64,000 nt of DNA from Pseudoneurospora amorphoporcata (GCA_033297205.1 MU859070.1:248001-312000); one strand, 5' to 3'; shown: positions 11,409 to 24,328, numbered from the stretch's first letter. Notes: generated by a model from the sequence alone, not told the origin. Made by a program: numbers and translations.

Positions 11409-12640
11409 CGTCTTGTTTGAATTTCGCGCTTATAAGGTGGGGAAACCGCCGGTCGCTTTTGGGCTACATTATGCCTCGAGCTTTCTGGATATCAGCGACG
11501 GAGTTAGCGTGTTGGAGTTTTGGAGCTTTTTGGATTTGGGACAATTATCTTGGGTATCAATTGTTTGATTATCATGCTGAACATTTGTTTTTGGTTCTCG
11601 GTGGTATGGCTTTGGGGCTCTGTATCTCTTGATTCAGCTTTCTGCCTTGCAGGCCACCTTCATTGGACAATGGCTTTGGATGACGCCCACCATATGCTTT
11701 TCAGGACGTCTGTTTGCACATTGTTAGTTATGGGCAAGTCTACCGGTGTACATGGTGCACTCATCTGGGCGCTGATAAGGTTTGTGTAGGAATCAAAGAT
11801 GACGGCGCTCCTGGTGGCGCGAGCTGGTTTTTATATCCCTTACAGAGAACAACGACCCCTTCGAACAACGTGGCATCATTCTGATGGAGATGTGACACAT
11901 CTATCCACATGTACCTCGTTGTGCAATTTAGACGGTCCGTGTCACAGACAAGCGGAATATGCTTGATGGAAGTCTGAGGCTGCTACCCCGAACGGAATAC
12001 GCAAGTAACCTTGCAGTGATGCTGACGGGATGGTCACGTTTTGGCGAAACCACGCTGCATTGTCTTCGTTTAACCTTGAACGGTACGAATGACTAACGAT
12101 TAAGATCAGTACGACTGGTACCTACATTTACTGAGGGAGGACGATGCAACATCAAGGGCGGAGTATATAAGGGGACGACAGGAGACGGGCATGTGGCCCT
12201 ATGGTTGTGGAGGTTTGATACCCATCCATATTCTACCTTCAGATGTTAGTCGGCTGATGCCGCCTAGATTCATCTCATCCGATCTGGATCATCCGAACTC
12301 AGTTCGGGGTTGAGATGGGGTGCACAGCTAGGTCTGGGATTTCGCACTTTGTGGCACCTGGGATTTCGGGTAGTACAGAGAAAGCTATTGCGTAGCCTTG
12401 AGGTGTTTGGTAGGTCATTCGGGGCTTCTATGGTCATCTCGACGATCTGCCTCGACCTAGCGCCTCGTTCCTTCCCAGCTTCTATTATCTTCAATCCATT
12501 CAATTCACAAAAGCCTCCCACTGCTAACATCGTCTTATAATTCCTGGCCCCGAATTCCTCGACCTCAAGATCGAAGCCTCGACTATATGTGCCCGTTTCT
12601 ACCATGACTGACTGTGGAAGCTTCTTTTTCTCTTAACAGC
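11409..12640. other. Intergenic
   Basis: No gene seen. A TATA-like GAGTATATAAGG lies at about 12162-12173, about 1.5 kb upstream of the alpha-glucosidase start and about 0.45 kb upstream of the possible gene at 12641. A strong splice-acceptor-like string (pyrimidine run then TTAACAG) ends at about 12640. Confidence 0.5.
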
Positions 12641-13346
12641 TTTACATCCCAAAGTTAGGCGTATCGGCGGCACTTGCTCTCAACCAGACGATCTCATTCT
12701 ACCGCGCTGTCACTAGACAACCGCGCTCCTGCGATCATCCTCGGCAACAACTACCGCCCCGAACACTTACTGACCGGTCCTAACGAGACCTTTGTTACCT
12801 TACCAACTACGCCGGCATACAGCACATCGACAGACGACCGCGTTGGTTTCGGTCCGATCAAGGCAACCGCCCCGGGAGCCTGGTTTAGCTTTGACGACTG
12901 CCCGTCATTGATTGGTGCCCGCAAACCTGCGTGAACCCAACGTCGATCGGGTCCGACCATGATGCGTCCGGCGAAGATGGAGCATCCCGCTTCGGCCCGT
13001 TTGTGCTCCTGTGGAGAATCACAACTGGAAACAGGTACGACACCAGCATTGGCATGGACGACACAAACGGAGAAAGCACATACTTGTACGGACGCTACTA
13101 GTACCGTGCCGGCCAACGGAAGCTACCTTGGGCGCGGGGATTGTGTCAATGTCAAGGTGAGTCCCGCTTTCCTATCCCAGTCCAGTCGGGCATCCGCAGA
13201 TGGCATGATGATAGGTATCCAATCTCTCGCATATTTACTTCTTTTCCCCAACTCCAACCATTCCATTTTATTCTCTTGGTTCTGAGCAGCAAGGATTTGA
13301 ATTGACCAACTTTGGAATAGCTATTCCACCGGTTTTGGATGCTTAA
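12641..13346 (+). other. Possible small spliced gene or 5' leader exons upstream of the alpha-glucosidase
   Basis: Several protein-like segments join in one frame if three introns are removed: 12915-12976, 13035-13101 and 13157-13289. The last has a perfect GTGAGT donor and GAGCAG acceptor. The joined frame reads through AIILGNNYRPEHLL, GASRFGPFVLLWRITTGN and QGFELTNFGIAIPPVLDA to a TAA at 13344-13346. I cannot find an ATG; the region starts after an acceptor-like CTCTTAACAG, so an upstream exon would be needed. I recognise no family. Alternatives are a decayed gene or an untranslated, spliced leader of the alpha-glucosidase mRNA. Confidence 0.3.
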
Positions 13347-13659
13347 ATACCCTCTCCCAGCAGCAGGCTTGTTCGCTCAGTTACTCTTCACCAATCCAGT
13401 CTACGCGGGCACGGAGGATAGACGGAACAACAGCCCAGGCTCAGGATATTTCGGCACACGACTAGGACCGAGATCCTTCCTCGACTTCGACGGGGTTTAC
13501 CAGCTCGAGGGTTCCTTCGGCGAAAATCTAACGGTATCAACCTACCTGGGCATTTCCACCTTTCTGTTTTGTCTGTTGGGAATTTTTTTCATATTCCAAG
13601 GTCGACGTGGACGTGGGGTGAAGCAAATCTGCGGGACCTGGAATCCGGGCTTCTTCGTC

Positions 13660-16600
13660 ATGGTCGTCTTCACTTCGGCTTCCTTCTTACTCCTCGCGGC
13701 TCTCGTCCCCCAGTGGACAACCGCTCAACATGTGCTTGTGACTGCAACGTCATTTGGACCTGGTGTGTTGAGCGCGACGGCGGTGGGGGGTGGCCCTATG
13801 TTCACCTTTCCAGCTTCAGCTGACATCGGACCGAATGTCTTGCCTAACATCTTCGACCCGCAAGCAGTTGATGCTCAGAGCGTCTGTCCAGGATACAAAG
13901 CTGCTAATGTACAAATGACAAAGGAGGGACTCACGGCGGACTTATCTCTCGCTGGCCCTCCTTGCAACGCCTATGGCAACGACATCGAGGAACTGAAGCT
14001 CATCGTTGAATTTCAGGCGGACAACCGCCTCAACGTTCAAATTCAACCTCGCTACATCGGCCCCGGTAATGAAACTTGGTTCATTCTTCCCCAAGTGCTT
14101 GTGCCCCGACCACAAGCCGAACCTGATGTCAGTGAGGCTGAAAGCAAGCTGTTAATCTCGTGGTCGAATGAGCCCACCTTCTTCTTCATTGTCAAGCGCA
14201 AGGAGACCGGAGAGGTTCTGTTCACGACTGAAGGTCGTAAACTTGTCTACGAGGATCAGTTTATTGAGTTCGGTTCCTCTTTGCCCGAGAATTACAACTT
14301 GTATGGTCTCGGTGAGGTCATGCATGGCTTTCGACTGGGAAACAATCTTACACGTGAGTCTCCTAACACGAATTTCTACCAAGACCTGCACTGTGACTAA
14401 CACCTTTTCAGGTACGCTGTTCGCTAGTGACGTGGGTGACAACCTCGATGCCAACATCTACGGCAACCACCCCATCTATCTTGATACCAGATACTTCACC
14501 AAGGACGAGTCTGGAAAGTTGAGATACGTTTCTAATCCGACAGACAAGAACGCCAAATACGTCTCGTACACGAACGGTGTCTTCCTTCGCAATGCTCATG
14601 CGCAGGAAGTGCTCCTTCGACCTGAGGGTATCACCTGGAGAACTCTTGGCGGAAGCATCGACTTGTACTTCTTTGAGGGACCTTCGGCCCAGGATATCAT
14701 CAAGTCCTACCAGCTCAGTACGGTTGGACTTCCTGCAATGCAGCAATACTGGACTCTTGGCTTTCACCAATGCCGCTGGGGATACTCAAACTGGACTGTT
14801 GTCAAGGATGTGGTTGACAACTTCCGCAAGTTTGAGATTCCGCTGGAGACAATCTGGAGTGAGTACATCCCATCCCTCTTTGCGCTAATAGCTTCTTCAT
14901 CCCGTAATTTTGCTGACTTTTTGAAGCCGACATCGACTACATGAAGGGTTATCGTGACTTTGAAAACGACCCTGATCAGTTCAGCTATGAAGAGGGCGCC
15001 AAGTTCCTAGAGGAGCTCCATAAGAACCATCAGCACTATGTGCCCATTGTCGACTCGGCTATCTATGTCCCAAATCCTGACAAGCCAGAAGATGATTACG
15101 AACCTTACCATCGCGGACTCGAAGCTGATGCTTTTATCATGAACCCTGATGGTTCGCTTTATATCGGTGCGGTATGGCCTGGATATACCGTATTCCCGGA
15201 CTGGATTGGTGCTGCCCTCAATGGCACGGGTACCGTAAGCTGGTGGATTGACGAGTTTGTTAGGTACTACAAGAAGGTCGCTTTCGACGGCATCTGGATT
15301 GACATGAACGAGGTCGCTTCTTTCTGCATCGGAAGCTGTGGCACGGGCAACCTGACGCTCAATCCTGTTCATCCGCCCTGGGGTCTTCCCGGCGAGCCAG
15401 GTGCTCTTGTTCTCGATTATCCGGAGGGTTTCGAAAAGACCAACGCCAGTGAGGCATCCTCTGCAACATCTGTTCGCAAAACACAGTACCCAGATCCCAC
15501 GACCACAGCCAGTACCACTAGCATTACCTCTTACCTCAGGACGACACCGACTCCTGGATCCCGCAATATCAACTACCCACCATATGTCATCAACAACTTC
15601 CACGGTGACATCGGTACTCATGCTCTTAGTCCCAATGGTACCCACCATGGCGGCACAGTTGACTATGACTTCCACAACCTGTACGGCCATCAAATCCTCC
15701 ACGCAACCTACGAGGCACTTCTCAAAGTCTTCGAGGGAAAACGCCCTTTTATCATCGGCCGCAGCACTTTTGCGGGTTCCGGAAAATGGGCGGGTCATTG
15801 GGGCGGTGATAACTATTCCCTCTGGGCATTTCTGTACTTCAGCATCCCCCAGGCCCTGTCCTTCTCCCTTTTCGGTTTCCCTATGTTCGGCGTGGACACC
15901 TGCGGCTTCAGTGGCAACGCCGACAACGAACTGTGCTCACGGTGGATGCAGCTCAGCGCCTTCTTCCCCTTCTACCGCAACCACAACGTCCGTGGTGCCA
16001 TCAGCCAGGAGCCCTACGTGTGGAGCTCCGTGATTGATGCGTCCAAGAAGGCAATGAGGATCCGATACCTCTTGCTCCCGTACACGTACACTCTTATGAC
16101 CCAAGCCAGTCTATCTGGAAGCACAGTCATGCGCGCACTCTCGTGGGAGTTCCCCCAAGAGCCGTGGCTGGCGGATGCGGATCGCCAGTTCATGCTGGGT
16201 AGTGCGGTGATGGTGACACCATGCCTGGTTCAAGGCGCCACTACAGTGGACGGCGTGTTCCCTGGTGTTGCTGATGGAACCGTATGGTATGATTGGTATA
16301 CGTACAAATCGGCCAGTGAAGGGGTGCAATCTGGTCAGAATGTGACGATCGACGCACCTTTGGGACACATCCCGGTTTATCTGAGGGGTGGCCATGTCCT
16401 CCCAGTGCAGGAGCCGGGAATGACCACGACGGAGAGCAGGCAGAATGAGTGGAGCGTCATTGTTGCGCTCGATGGTGAGGGTAAGGCGAATGGTACCTTG
16501 TATCTGGATGATGGTGAGAGTTTGGAGCCGGGTGAGAATGTGAAGTGGGTTGATGTGAGTTTCTTTCCGTTTATACCTTATTTCTCCCTTTACATTGGAT

Positions 16601-17038
16601 GGCAAGCTGGTGGCTTGCCACTCCTCTCATGCCACAAGTCCGAGAGTGCTAATAGCATATGCCTGCTTTTAGTTCACGGTTGAGAAGAACTCACTCCAAG
16701 TGACTCCTCAGGGCAAGTACCTTGACCAGAACTCACTGACCAACGTTACGGTTCTGGGTGTGGCCGCAGCACCTTCAAAGGTATCTCTCAATGGAGATGC
16801 ACTTGCGTCATCTTCCTGGTCTTATGACTCTGAGGGCAAGTTCATCTCGGTCACCGAGCTGCAGGACAACTTCAAGGAAGGAGCATGGACATCCAACTGG
16901 ACACTGTCATGGGAGTCCCCCTCGGATTTAGGCTCGTCTCCTATCCAGGGAGGCAGTGGAAGACTTGAGCTCAGCATTTCTAATCTGCTCTATGCAGCTG
17001 CTTTTGGCATCATTTTTGGCCGTAAGTTTGTAGTTTAG
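13660..17038 (+). CDS. Secreted alpha-glucosidase, glycoside hydrolase family 31
   Basis: Hydrolyses terminal alpha-1,4-linked glucose from maltose, maltooligosaccharides and starch outside the cell. Exons are 13660-14353, 14412-14858, 14927-16554 and 16673-17038, all in phase, giving 1044 aa. I start at 13660 because MVVFTSASFLLLAALVPQ is a good signal peptide (cut near TTAQ). The conserved CPGYKA start of the fungal enzymes lies about 60 residues later. The catalytic nucleophile is Asp506 in WIDMNE (codon 15301-15303) and the acid/base is Asp675 in HWGGDN (codon 15808-15810). The frame is open upstream to 13339 with another hydrophobic stretch, so a longer N-terminus cannot be excluded. The C-terminus ends in a hydrophobic segment (LLYAAAFGIIFG) after a Gly/Ser patch, which suggests a GPI or tail anchor. 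The window's sugar transporter lies 2.3 kb upstream on the same strand. Confidence 0.95.
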
Positions 17039-19366
17039 TTGATCCGACGTTCAGCCAAGCACAGGCAACTGGTCTGCACCAACATTGAGGAGACGTACGG
17101 GCACTTGAAGCTCGACATGTTTTGATGAGCGAGCTTGGCTTGAGATTTCTAATACGTACGATGAACAGCGGAGCAGATATCAAAATCATCAAAACAGTGT
17201 TCCCAGTTTCACAATCAATGTCAAGACTTATCGTTGGTCGCACGAGTGCACGAGCGCATTGTGATGATGTCGAGGAGGATAAAGTCACGGTGTCCAACCC
17301 CAAGGGGCTCAGCATACTACCACTATAAGTATTACAGCCACCTGACCACGGAAGCCGGGCACTTACCTCTAGCTGGGACGGGATGTCTGCCCTGAGACTC
17401 TTACGATTGCGTTGGGCGGTTACTAAACGGTTAGAAAAGCACAACGGTTGCTAAGAAGGAACGGTTTCTCCGCTGTTGATAGCTCATAATGGTTTCTCCA
17501 GGAAAAAACCATAAAGTCACCTCAGTCTTCGTGTCACCAAGAACACCCATTTGGCAGGAAGCCTTTCTGTGACAAGTTAGTACCTCTACAAGGGACTACC
17601 TACCTACCTTACCTCTTCACAGGCGGGATATCTGTTACAAGGGGTAGTAGAGCGATCAATTTTGACACAGGTAAGGTGGGGCCTCGCTGACAGAGGTACA
17701 TCTGCCCTTTTCCGGGAAGCTTCGCGCCTTCCTCGTTCGATTTTCAAGGCGGAGTTTCAGCCGGCCTAGAGGTAGGAGAGAACACATGCAGGCAGCCGAA
17801 CTGCTAGGAACAATCAGTTGCTGCCGGACCAGTTGCTTGCCAGGGAGAGGCAGGGAGGATGTCCAGCTGAGGCGGTATCAAGTTGAGATCGATGTTAGGA
17901 GATGAAGCTTCCAACGTGATTGTCTGCCGACATGAAACAGCCCCAGACACCGCGGCGTGATCTTGTCAGATTATACGTCTACTTAAGGTACTGACCTACC
18001 TCTAGGTACCTCTAGAGGTACGGTTCGGTTCAGTGATGTTTCTCTTGGTTCAGTTTCTGGGATGATGTTTGCCTTGCTCTTGTGGTGTTGCGATGGGGTA
18101 AAGGGGTTAATCCTACTACCTCTGCATTGGGGTTTACCTCTCCTCATTTCCCCTTTTGGTGGCTGGCGCAAATAAGCACTGCACGCCTATGGATGTAAGT
18201 CGCATTGTCACATCTTCCACTGCAGCCTTCTACCATTCATGCAATGCTGACCACAATTTTGTTTCCCAAGCAGCTTCGCTTCGCACCGTCCCCTCACTTA
18301 TGCCATGTACTGCGGGTTTGTGCGGTAAGGTTGGACGTCTCGTTTGAAATAAGAAATCCTTTGCTGCGGTTCTGGGTTCTCCAAACCTTCTGTGTACAGT
18401 CCATCTCTCCATCGTCCCGTGGATTACGAATCATCGTGAAGGCCTCGTTGACACAATCAGATTCTGCTTCTGTGGTGCCGCATTCTCAGTAATTGAGACC
18501 AGTTGGGGCTCGGACCGGACTAAATCTGCAGTGGCGATGACGGCTTTCTGCCGAGCATCAGAGAGCGAGCCAGTCGTGGCTCATCTGCGTTGAGGCACTC
18601 ACTCACTCACTCACTCACCTCACTTGTGAAGTCGTGAAGCATGCTTAGAGGTAGGCTGTGAACCTCAATCATGATCTTGAAACTTGAAAATCTGTGTGAT
18701 GAATGCCTTGTCGCTTCAAGTAATGTGTCCATCACTGACGCCTTGTGATGCTGCTTCCTCATTGCAGCGAGCTGTGTTCTGCTCCCACTCTCTCAACCAC
18801 ACAAGCTTTCACTTTACAGTCACGGATGACGGATGACAAATATGCTTTATAAAAAGCGAGGGCATTCAGTCGACCATCTTCCAAGCCCCTGGATCGCGGC
18901 GAAAAGAAGCCGCTGCGATGCACAAACCAGCTACTCTCCCTCTGTAAGCCTCGTGCAGGAGGCAAATCGTTCGGTTTCCAGTTTCCAACGGCATATCGGG
19001 ACCCTGTGGCATGTTTGTTGGGCTGACTGAGCCTGCATTTCACTGCTGAAGTTTTGGAAAATAGAAGTTAAACTTGTCCGAACAGCTTGTGATTATCGAA
19101 TACTTAAGAAATTCCTTCCTGCCCAGAGAGCCAGGTCCGTTTATGTTGATTACCACGCTCAACATCTACTTCGCTGAGGCATCTTGTAAATAAACCATCG
19201 TTTCAAATTTTTTCTCAGTGAAATTCCTTAGCGTTGAGCCTCATTCCACTCGCTACTTCTTTAGAGAAGTCCGTCCCCCTCTCATTTGGCGGCACCAATT
19301 TTGGCGCTTCCGATCGTTTCCACCTCCGGCAACCCCAGCATAACTGCCACCTAGACCGTAGCAGTC
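17039..19366. other. Intergenic
   Basis: No gene seen over 2.3 kb. It is rich in the short motif TACCTCT/ACCTACCT between about 17580 and 18030, including the 14-bp palindrome TACCTCTAGAGGTA (18007-18020). It also has a CACT tetranucleotide microsatellite at 18595-18623. The last 150 bases are the C/T-rich leader of the next gene. Confidence 0.6.
18595..18623. repeat. CACT microsatellite
   Basis: About six tandem copies of the tetramer ACTC between 18595 and 18623, directly readable. Confidence 0.85.
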
Positions 19367-20511
19367 ATGCGTTCCTGCACCTTGAGCACCGGCTTGGTCG
19401 TGTGGGCCTTGGCCCTGAACGTCTTCAGTTCTGCTCTGCCGAACAGAGATGTGGCTATCAGCGAAAGAGACATCGAGAAAGCCAGTCTGTTCAAAAAAAT
19501 GTACTTCCTTCACACTAACCTACTCTCACTCCCGTGCTTTGCCCCTTTGCTGACACGTGGAATGATAGGATCTCTGGTTTTTATGTCCCTCGCTCTGTCT
19601 ATGCCCACCAGGACGCCGATGTCGTCGAAGAGGTTGTCGTCGAGGAAGTTGCCGAGCGCGCCGCCGAGATCAAGAAGCGATTTTCTCAAGACGACGCTGA
19701 TGTCGTTGAGGAAGTTGTCGTGGAAGAAGTCGACGAGCCCGCCCAACGCAAGCGCTCCGCCTCGGCCAGTGTTGCTAAGGCCGCCGCCGCTTCGACCGCT
19801 GCTGCCAAGTCCTCCGGTGGCCCCGTCTCGACCGCAACCGTCAAGGCTGAAGCCAAGTCCGTGACTGTCTCTACTACCGTCACCGCTACCACCACCGCTA
19901 AGGCTACCAAGTCCGCTACCGTCAAGGCTACCAAGACCGCTACCGTCACTACTACGGCCACAGCTACCGCTACCAAGACCGCGACTGCCACTGTCACTAA
20001 GTCTGCTAAGCAGCATAACGCCGCTTCTTCTAGCGCTGCTTCCTCCGGTACTACTTGCGAGTCCGCCGCTCCATCCAAGGGCGCTAATGACAACGAGGAT
20101 CACGCTGGCGACGACCGCGAGGGTGGAGGTGAGGGCGAGGGAGAGGGCTATAATGCCGACGCGTCGGCCACTTGGCCCGCACCCACCGCCGGCGCTGCTG
20201 GTGGTGAGCAAGGTGGAAAGGAAGAAGGCGAGGAGCCCTGCCCCGAGGATGATGCTGAGGGTGCCGTCGCTGAAACTGGTGCTGCTTGGGGAACCGACTA
20301 CGTCTACGGCGGCTATGGTGCCTATGGCGGCCATGGCGGCTGGACCAAGCCCGCCGGGCCCCCTGCTCCTGCGGCCACCGGCAGTGGTGCAGACGGCAAG
20401 AACCGCGAGGGATTCGCGGATGTCCAGCTTGCTGGGGCGGCTGGTCATAAGGTCGATGCCAAAATTGCGTTGGCTGTTGGTCTTGCTGGGTTGATGTTCT
20501 TGCAGCTTTAA
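19367..20511 (+). CDS. Thr/Ala-rich GPI-type cell-surface protein
   Basis: Predicted secreted, GPI-anchored wall or membrane protein of unknown function. Exons are 19367-19500 and 19569-20511, giving 358 aa. The 68-nt intron has a CTGAC branch site and TAG acceptor; this acceptor, and not the CAG at 19611, is the one that keeps phase. The N-terminus (MRSCTLSTGLVVWALALNVF) is a signal peptide. Two copies of DADVVEEVVVEEV are followed by a lysine/Thr/Ala/Val-rich low-complexity region (TATKTATATVTK), then acidic and Gly-rich segments (GEGEGEGY, GGYGAYGGHGG). The C-terminus is a hydrophobic GPI signal (IALAVGLAGLMFLQL). KR pairs between the repeats could be Kex2 sites. No enzyme domain is visible. 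Confidence 0.8.
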
Positions 20512-22017
20512 ATGAAGCTGTATGTTGATTTGGTCTGTGTGAGAGGGGAGGGATGGGCTTTCGTGGATGACAATGGTGGTGAAAGAGTTGAGTGACATCA
20601 GGGCTCTTTCATCATCTTCGGCTTGTCGACTTTACCCCTGATACGGCAAAGGGGGTAATAGAACATAAGACATCGATCGATGACAAGTTGGCCGACCGAA
20701 ACTTCTCAAAGCTCTCTCTCTCTCTCGCTCTCGACGGACAGAAAAGTACACATTGACTGGTTGACAGTCTAATGAGAGACTTTGCCTTGCTCTTTTGCGG
20801 AGCCGGTGCCTGGCTATAGCCACACAACCACAATATCGATATCATGGCTTTTGGTACTCGGTCCTGACGATGGCGAAGCTGTTAGTTGTCAGCCAGTTAT
20901 CTCCCATAACTAGTTTGACTTGGAGGAAATGAAGTGGTTGTACATGTGAACGGAAGGGGCATGTTCATAACGAGTTGTCTTTCGCTCTTTGTATTTTTTT
21001 TGGCTTTTCCCGACTTTTGTCTCTCTCTCTTTTGGTTATGCTTTTTGTTTTTAGCTCTGTGTAAGAGATGGATACATGGGTTGGATACGTTCGTTTGGAT
21101 CCACCTATAACCCGATTGTTGTAACAGAGTGATGTTTGGAACTGGATAATGAGCACAAGGGAAGGGGAACACGCGGGGCACAGAAAAAAAAAGTGGGAAT
21201 GGCTCTGTGTAATAGTAATGAGGTATTTGTGTTCAGAAACAGGGCATTCTCACATTTGATGGTTCCTCTAGATGTTGAAGTGTTGTTTGGATTTGAACTT
21301 GCTTGTTGCTCCGTCACTTTCGATCTGGGTTGGTGGTGGCTTGACCATAAGGTAGCTTTCGGGGCGTGGGTCAGGTGTAGCGGTACTCATTAGAGTATTC
21401 ACCGTACCCTTACCTACCTTTGAGCAGAAATGAGACAAAATGACTCCAACGACAACACAATGAGGGGCTAGCTGAGCATGATGGTTCGGGGTCTTTATCC
21501 CAAGCTACATCTCTCTATTTTCAGTGTCTCTGATGGATCTTCACTAGTGAACGCGAGTTGTTTCGATATCATACGATATCTCACAATGCTGGGAACCCTG
21601 GGAGTTGTTCCATCATTGGGCTTTAGGTAGAATTTGGGATCCAAACTGCGCGGATCCCTTCTAAAACACCACTTCTCAGTTCATTCAACCGTTTCGTACT
21701 CTAGTTTGCATGGTTAGAGATGAAAACGGTGAGCATGCTCGGGGAGTTAAAAAGTCCGTTGTTTATCAATCAATGCGGCTTCCGGTGAGAGGTGTCAAGA
21801 GGTGAGCCAAGTCAGCCCAGTCTTGCCGACGGGAGGATGTCAGGTGAGCGTTGCGAAACCGAGGGGTGCAGATGCACGGCAGCATACCGAGATTGATCTT
21901 GCATTTAATGTACAGCACAGCACGTCGTCTGTGGAGCCGTTGGGCTCTGTCGCAGGTCGAAGCAATGAGCACATAGGGGCTGGGCTGTCTTCTCCTTCTC
22001 AGCCCATCTCTCATTTT
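20512..22017. other. Intergenic between convergent genes
   Basis: The 3' regions of the GPI protein (plus) and AspRS (minus) face each other here. It contains a CT microsatellite (20712-20732) and a 7-bp-stem hairpin GGGATCC/GGATCCC at about 21637-21659. No gene is seen. Confidence 0.6.
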
Positions 22018-24328
22018 TTAAACGTCCTGCTTTTTCACCTCCTCCTTCTTAGCGATCGCCAAATGGTAAGTCTCCAGCTGCTGAGGAGTCATCTTGCTCG
22101 GGCTCTTGACCGTCAGATCCTCTCCCTTCATGCTCTTAGGGAAAGCAATCACATCTCTCACGGAATCCGTGTGCGTCAGGACAGCGACCAGCCGATCAAA
22201 GCCCAGCGCGAACCCGGCATGCGGCGGACATCCCGCGCGCAACGCCTCGAGCAGGTGTGAGAATTGGGCCAGACCCGCATCGGTCATCTTGAGGATGTTG
22301 CGCATCACGTACTCCTGCATGGAAGACAGGTGGATACGGCGACTGCCGCCGCCGAGCTCGACGCCGTTGACGACCAGGTCGTAGTGGTTGGCGCGCGCCT
22401 TGAGCGGGTCGGTGGCGAGCAGCTCGACGTCGGCTTCCGTCAGGGGCGCGGTGAACGGGTGGTGTGTCGCCTTAAACCCGGCTTGGCCGCCCTGACCCGG
22501 GTCGATGCCGTCATCGGGAGTGAACATGGGGAAGTTGACGACCCAGAGGAACTTGAGGTCGAAGCTCCGCGGGAGAAGACCGGCGGATACGAAAGCGTGG
22601 TAGAAGTAGGTGCGGGCAACGCCGAGGGCCGTGGAGCCTTCGCCTTGGAAGGGGGCGTTCTTGCGCGCCTGGAAGACGAGCACGTCGCCATCTTCAAGGT
22701 CGGAAAACTGCTCCATGCTGGTGAGCGCGTCGAAGCCCTCGAAGCCAAGCGAGGAGAGACCGCAGAGGGGTTTCTTAGAATTGAACATGAGGGCGGCGGG
22801 GGCGCCGTCGGGGTTCTTGGCGAGGGGCTTGGGAAGTTGATCCATCAGTTTGTCGACGAACTCGGCAAGTGTACCGGGGGTGATGGTTTCTCCGTCGAGT
22901 TGGGGACGGATGCGGAAGACTTCAACGATAGGCTGTTCGGTATGCGTGATCATGGAGACAAATTGGGCGGGTAGGATATGCTCGACACGATGAAGCTGGA
23001 ATCAGGGTTAGATAGCTTGAGTATCATATCTAAAGTGGGGAGACGTACCTCGAAGGGGATCCGAAGGTCAGGCTTGTCAATGCCGAATCTTGTCATGGCC
23101 TCGTCGTATGTGAGCCGAAGAAAAGGGGCGGTAGGCTCAGGCCATTTAAGGTCACCATTTTCGGTCGACTCGCCGTTCTTCAGGCCGCGCTTGGGTACAG
23201 GATAGATATCATCACCGCTCTTCACGATGTTGAACTGGGCATTCAGAGCAGGGAGCAACTCGGCGACAAGAGTCTCGACAGTGCGCATGACATCCTCGCC
23301 CGTGGCGAAGCCCATTTCCATATCAAGCTATGCCAAATATTAGCATAGGAAATGGGTGATAGAGAACAGGCTGACATACCTGGGTGAACTCGGGCTGGCG
23401 ATCGGCTCTCAAATCCTCATCACGGAAGCAGCGAGCAAACTGGTAGTAACCACGAATACCGCTCGACATGAGAATCTGCTTGTATTGCTGCGGACTTTGG
23501 GGCAGAGCATAAGCTAGCCCACGACGTCTCGTCGGAACCAAGAACTCTCTTGCTCCCTCAGGGGTGGACTTGAACAGAATGGGCGTTTCCACCTCGGTAA
23601 ATCCAAGATCATTCAGTGTCTTCCTGAGCTGGAAGCCGATCTGAGGACGAGCCAGCAGTCGAGAGCGGAGGGGGTCTGAGAAGCGAATTTGGAGATGCCT
23701 GGCAGAGGCAGGGAACTGAACGCCCTCGGAGACGATGATATCTTTGGGGAAGGCATTGAGAGGCTGAATGGCGTCAAGGTCCAAATCAATACGGCTACCA
23801 TTGAGCTGAGCAACGGTTCCAGTCACGCACACGGGGCTGTACAAGGGGACAGCTCTCAGGGCCTTGGTGACCAGCTGCTCTGGGCTTCCATCCTCTTTGA
23901 ACGTGGCTGTGACCTGGACCGAAGGGCCATTCTCAACCTGGATATCGGCAAACACCAGTTTTGAGCTCTTGACTCTTCGTCTGAGGAGGAAGCCATGGAC
24001 GGTGACCTTGTTGCCCTCGACAAAGTCAGCGGCCTTGGACGCACTGGGAAATTGGCCTGGCCAGCATCAGCCAAGCTCAGGTAAGGCGTAGTAAGACAGG
24101 GCGATACCTACTGTATTGTGCCCATTCCTCGCGGAGTTTATGGCCGGCAGACACTTTATCACCTGATTGTGAAGCCAGAGCTGGGGAAGTATGAAGCAGG
24201 CGTTGCGAGTTCCGGGGCAGGCATTTTAGCGACTGCCATTGAGGGATTGTGCGGCTTGTGTACAGCCTCGAATTCTGAGACGGTATTAGTCTACAAAGCC
24301 GTCTCATGGAGACGCGAGGTTGAGCCAT
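22018..24328 (-). CDS. msd1: Aspartyl-tRNA synthetase, mitochondrial (bacterial-type)
   Basis: Class II synthetase charging mitochondrial tRNA-Asp. Minus-strand exons are 24328-24112, 24056-23380, 23327-23049 and 22995-22018, giving 716 aa; all three introns (52-55 nt) have GTAGGT/GTATGT/GTACGT donors and keep phase. The first 70 or so residues are Arg/Ser/Leu-rich with almost no acids (SQNSRLYTSRTIPQWQSL), as in a mitochondrial presequence. An OB-fold anticodon-binding domain follows (FADIQVENGPSVQVTATF). Class II motif 2 is near residues 281-298 (RCFRDEDLRADRQPEFTQ), the bacterial-type insertion domain follows, and motif 3 is GFALGFDRLVAV near 652. Bacterial-type architecture with a presequence indicates the organellar enzyme rather than the cytosolic one. 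A second ATG at 24307 is a possible alternative start. Confidence 0.95.

Noticed and set aside
18007..18020. Palindrome TACCTCTAGAGGTA
   Set aside because: Short and embedded in a TACCTCT-rich stretch, so likely chance.
19612..19614. CAG acceptor at 19611 for the GPI protein intron
   Set aside because: It breaks the reading frame with the 19501 donor; the TAG acceptor at 19568 keeps phase and has a branch site.
19510..20598. 362-codon open frame antisense to the GPI protein
   Set aside because: Ser/Gly/Leu-rich shadow of low-complexity sequence.
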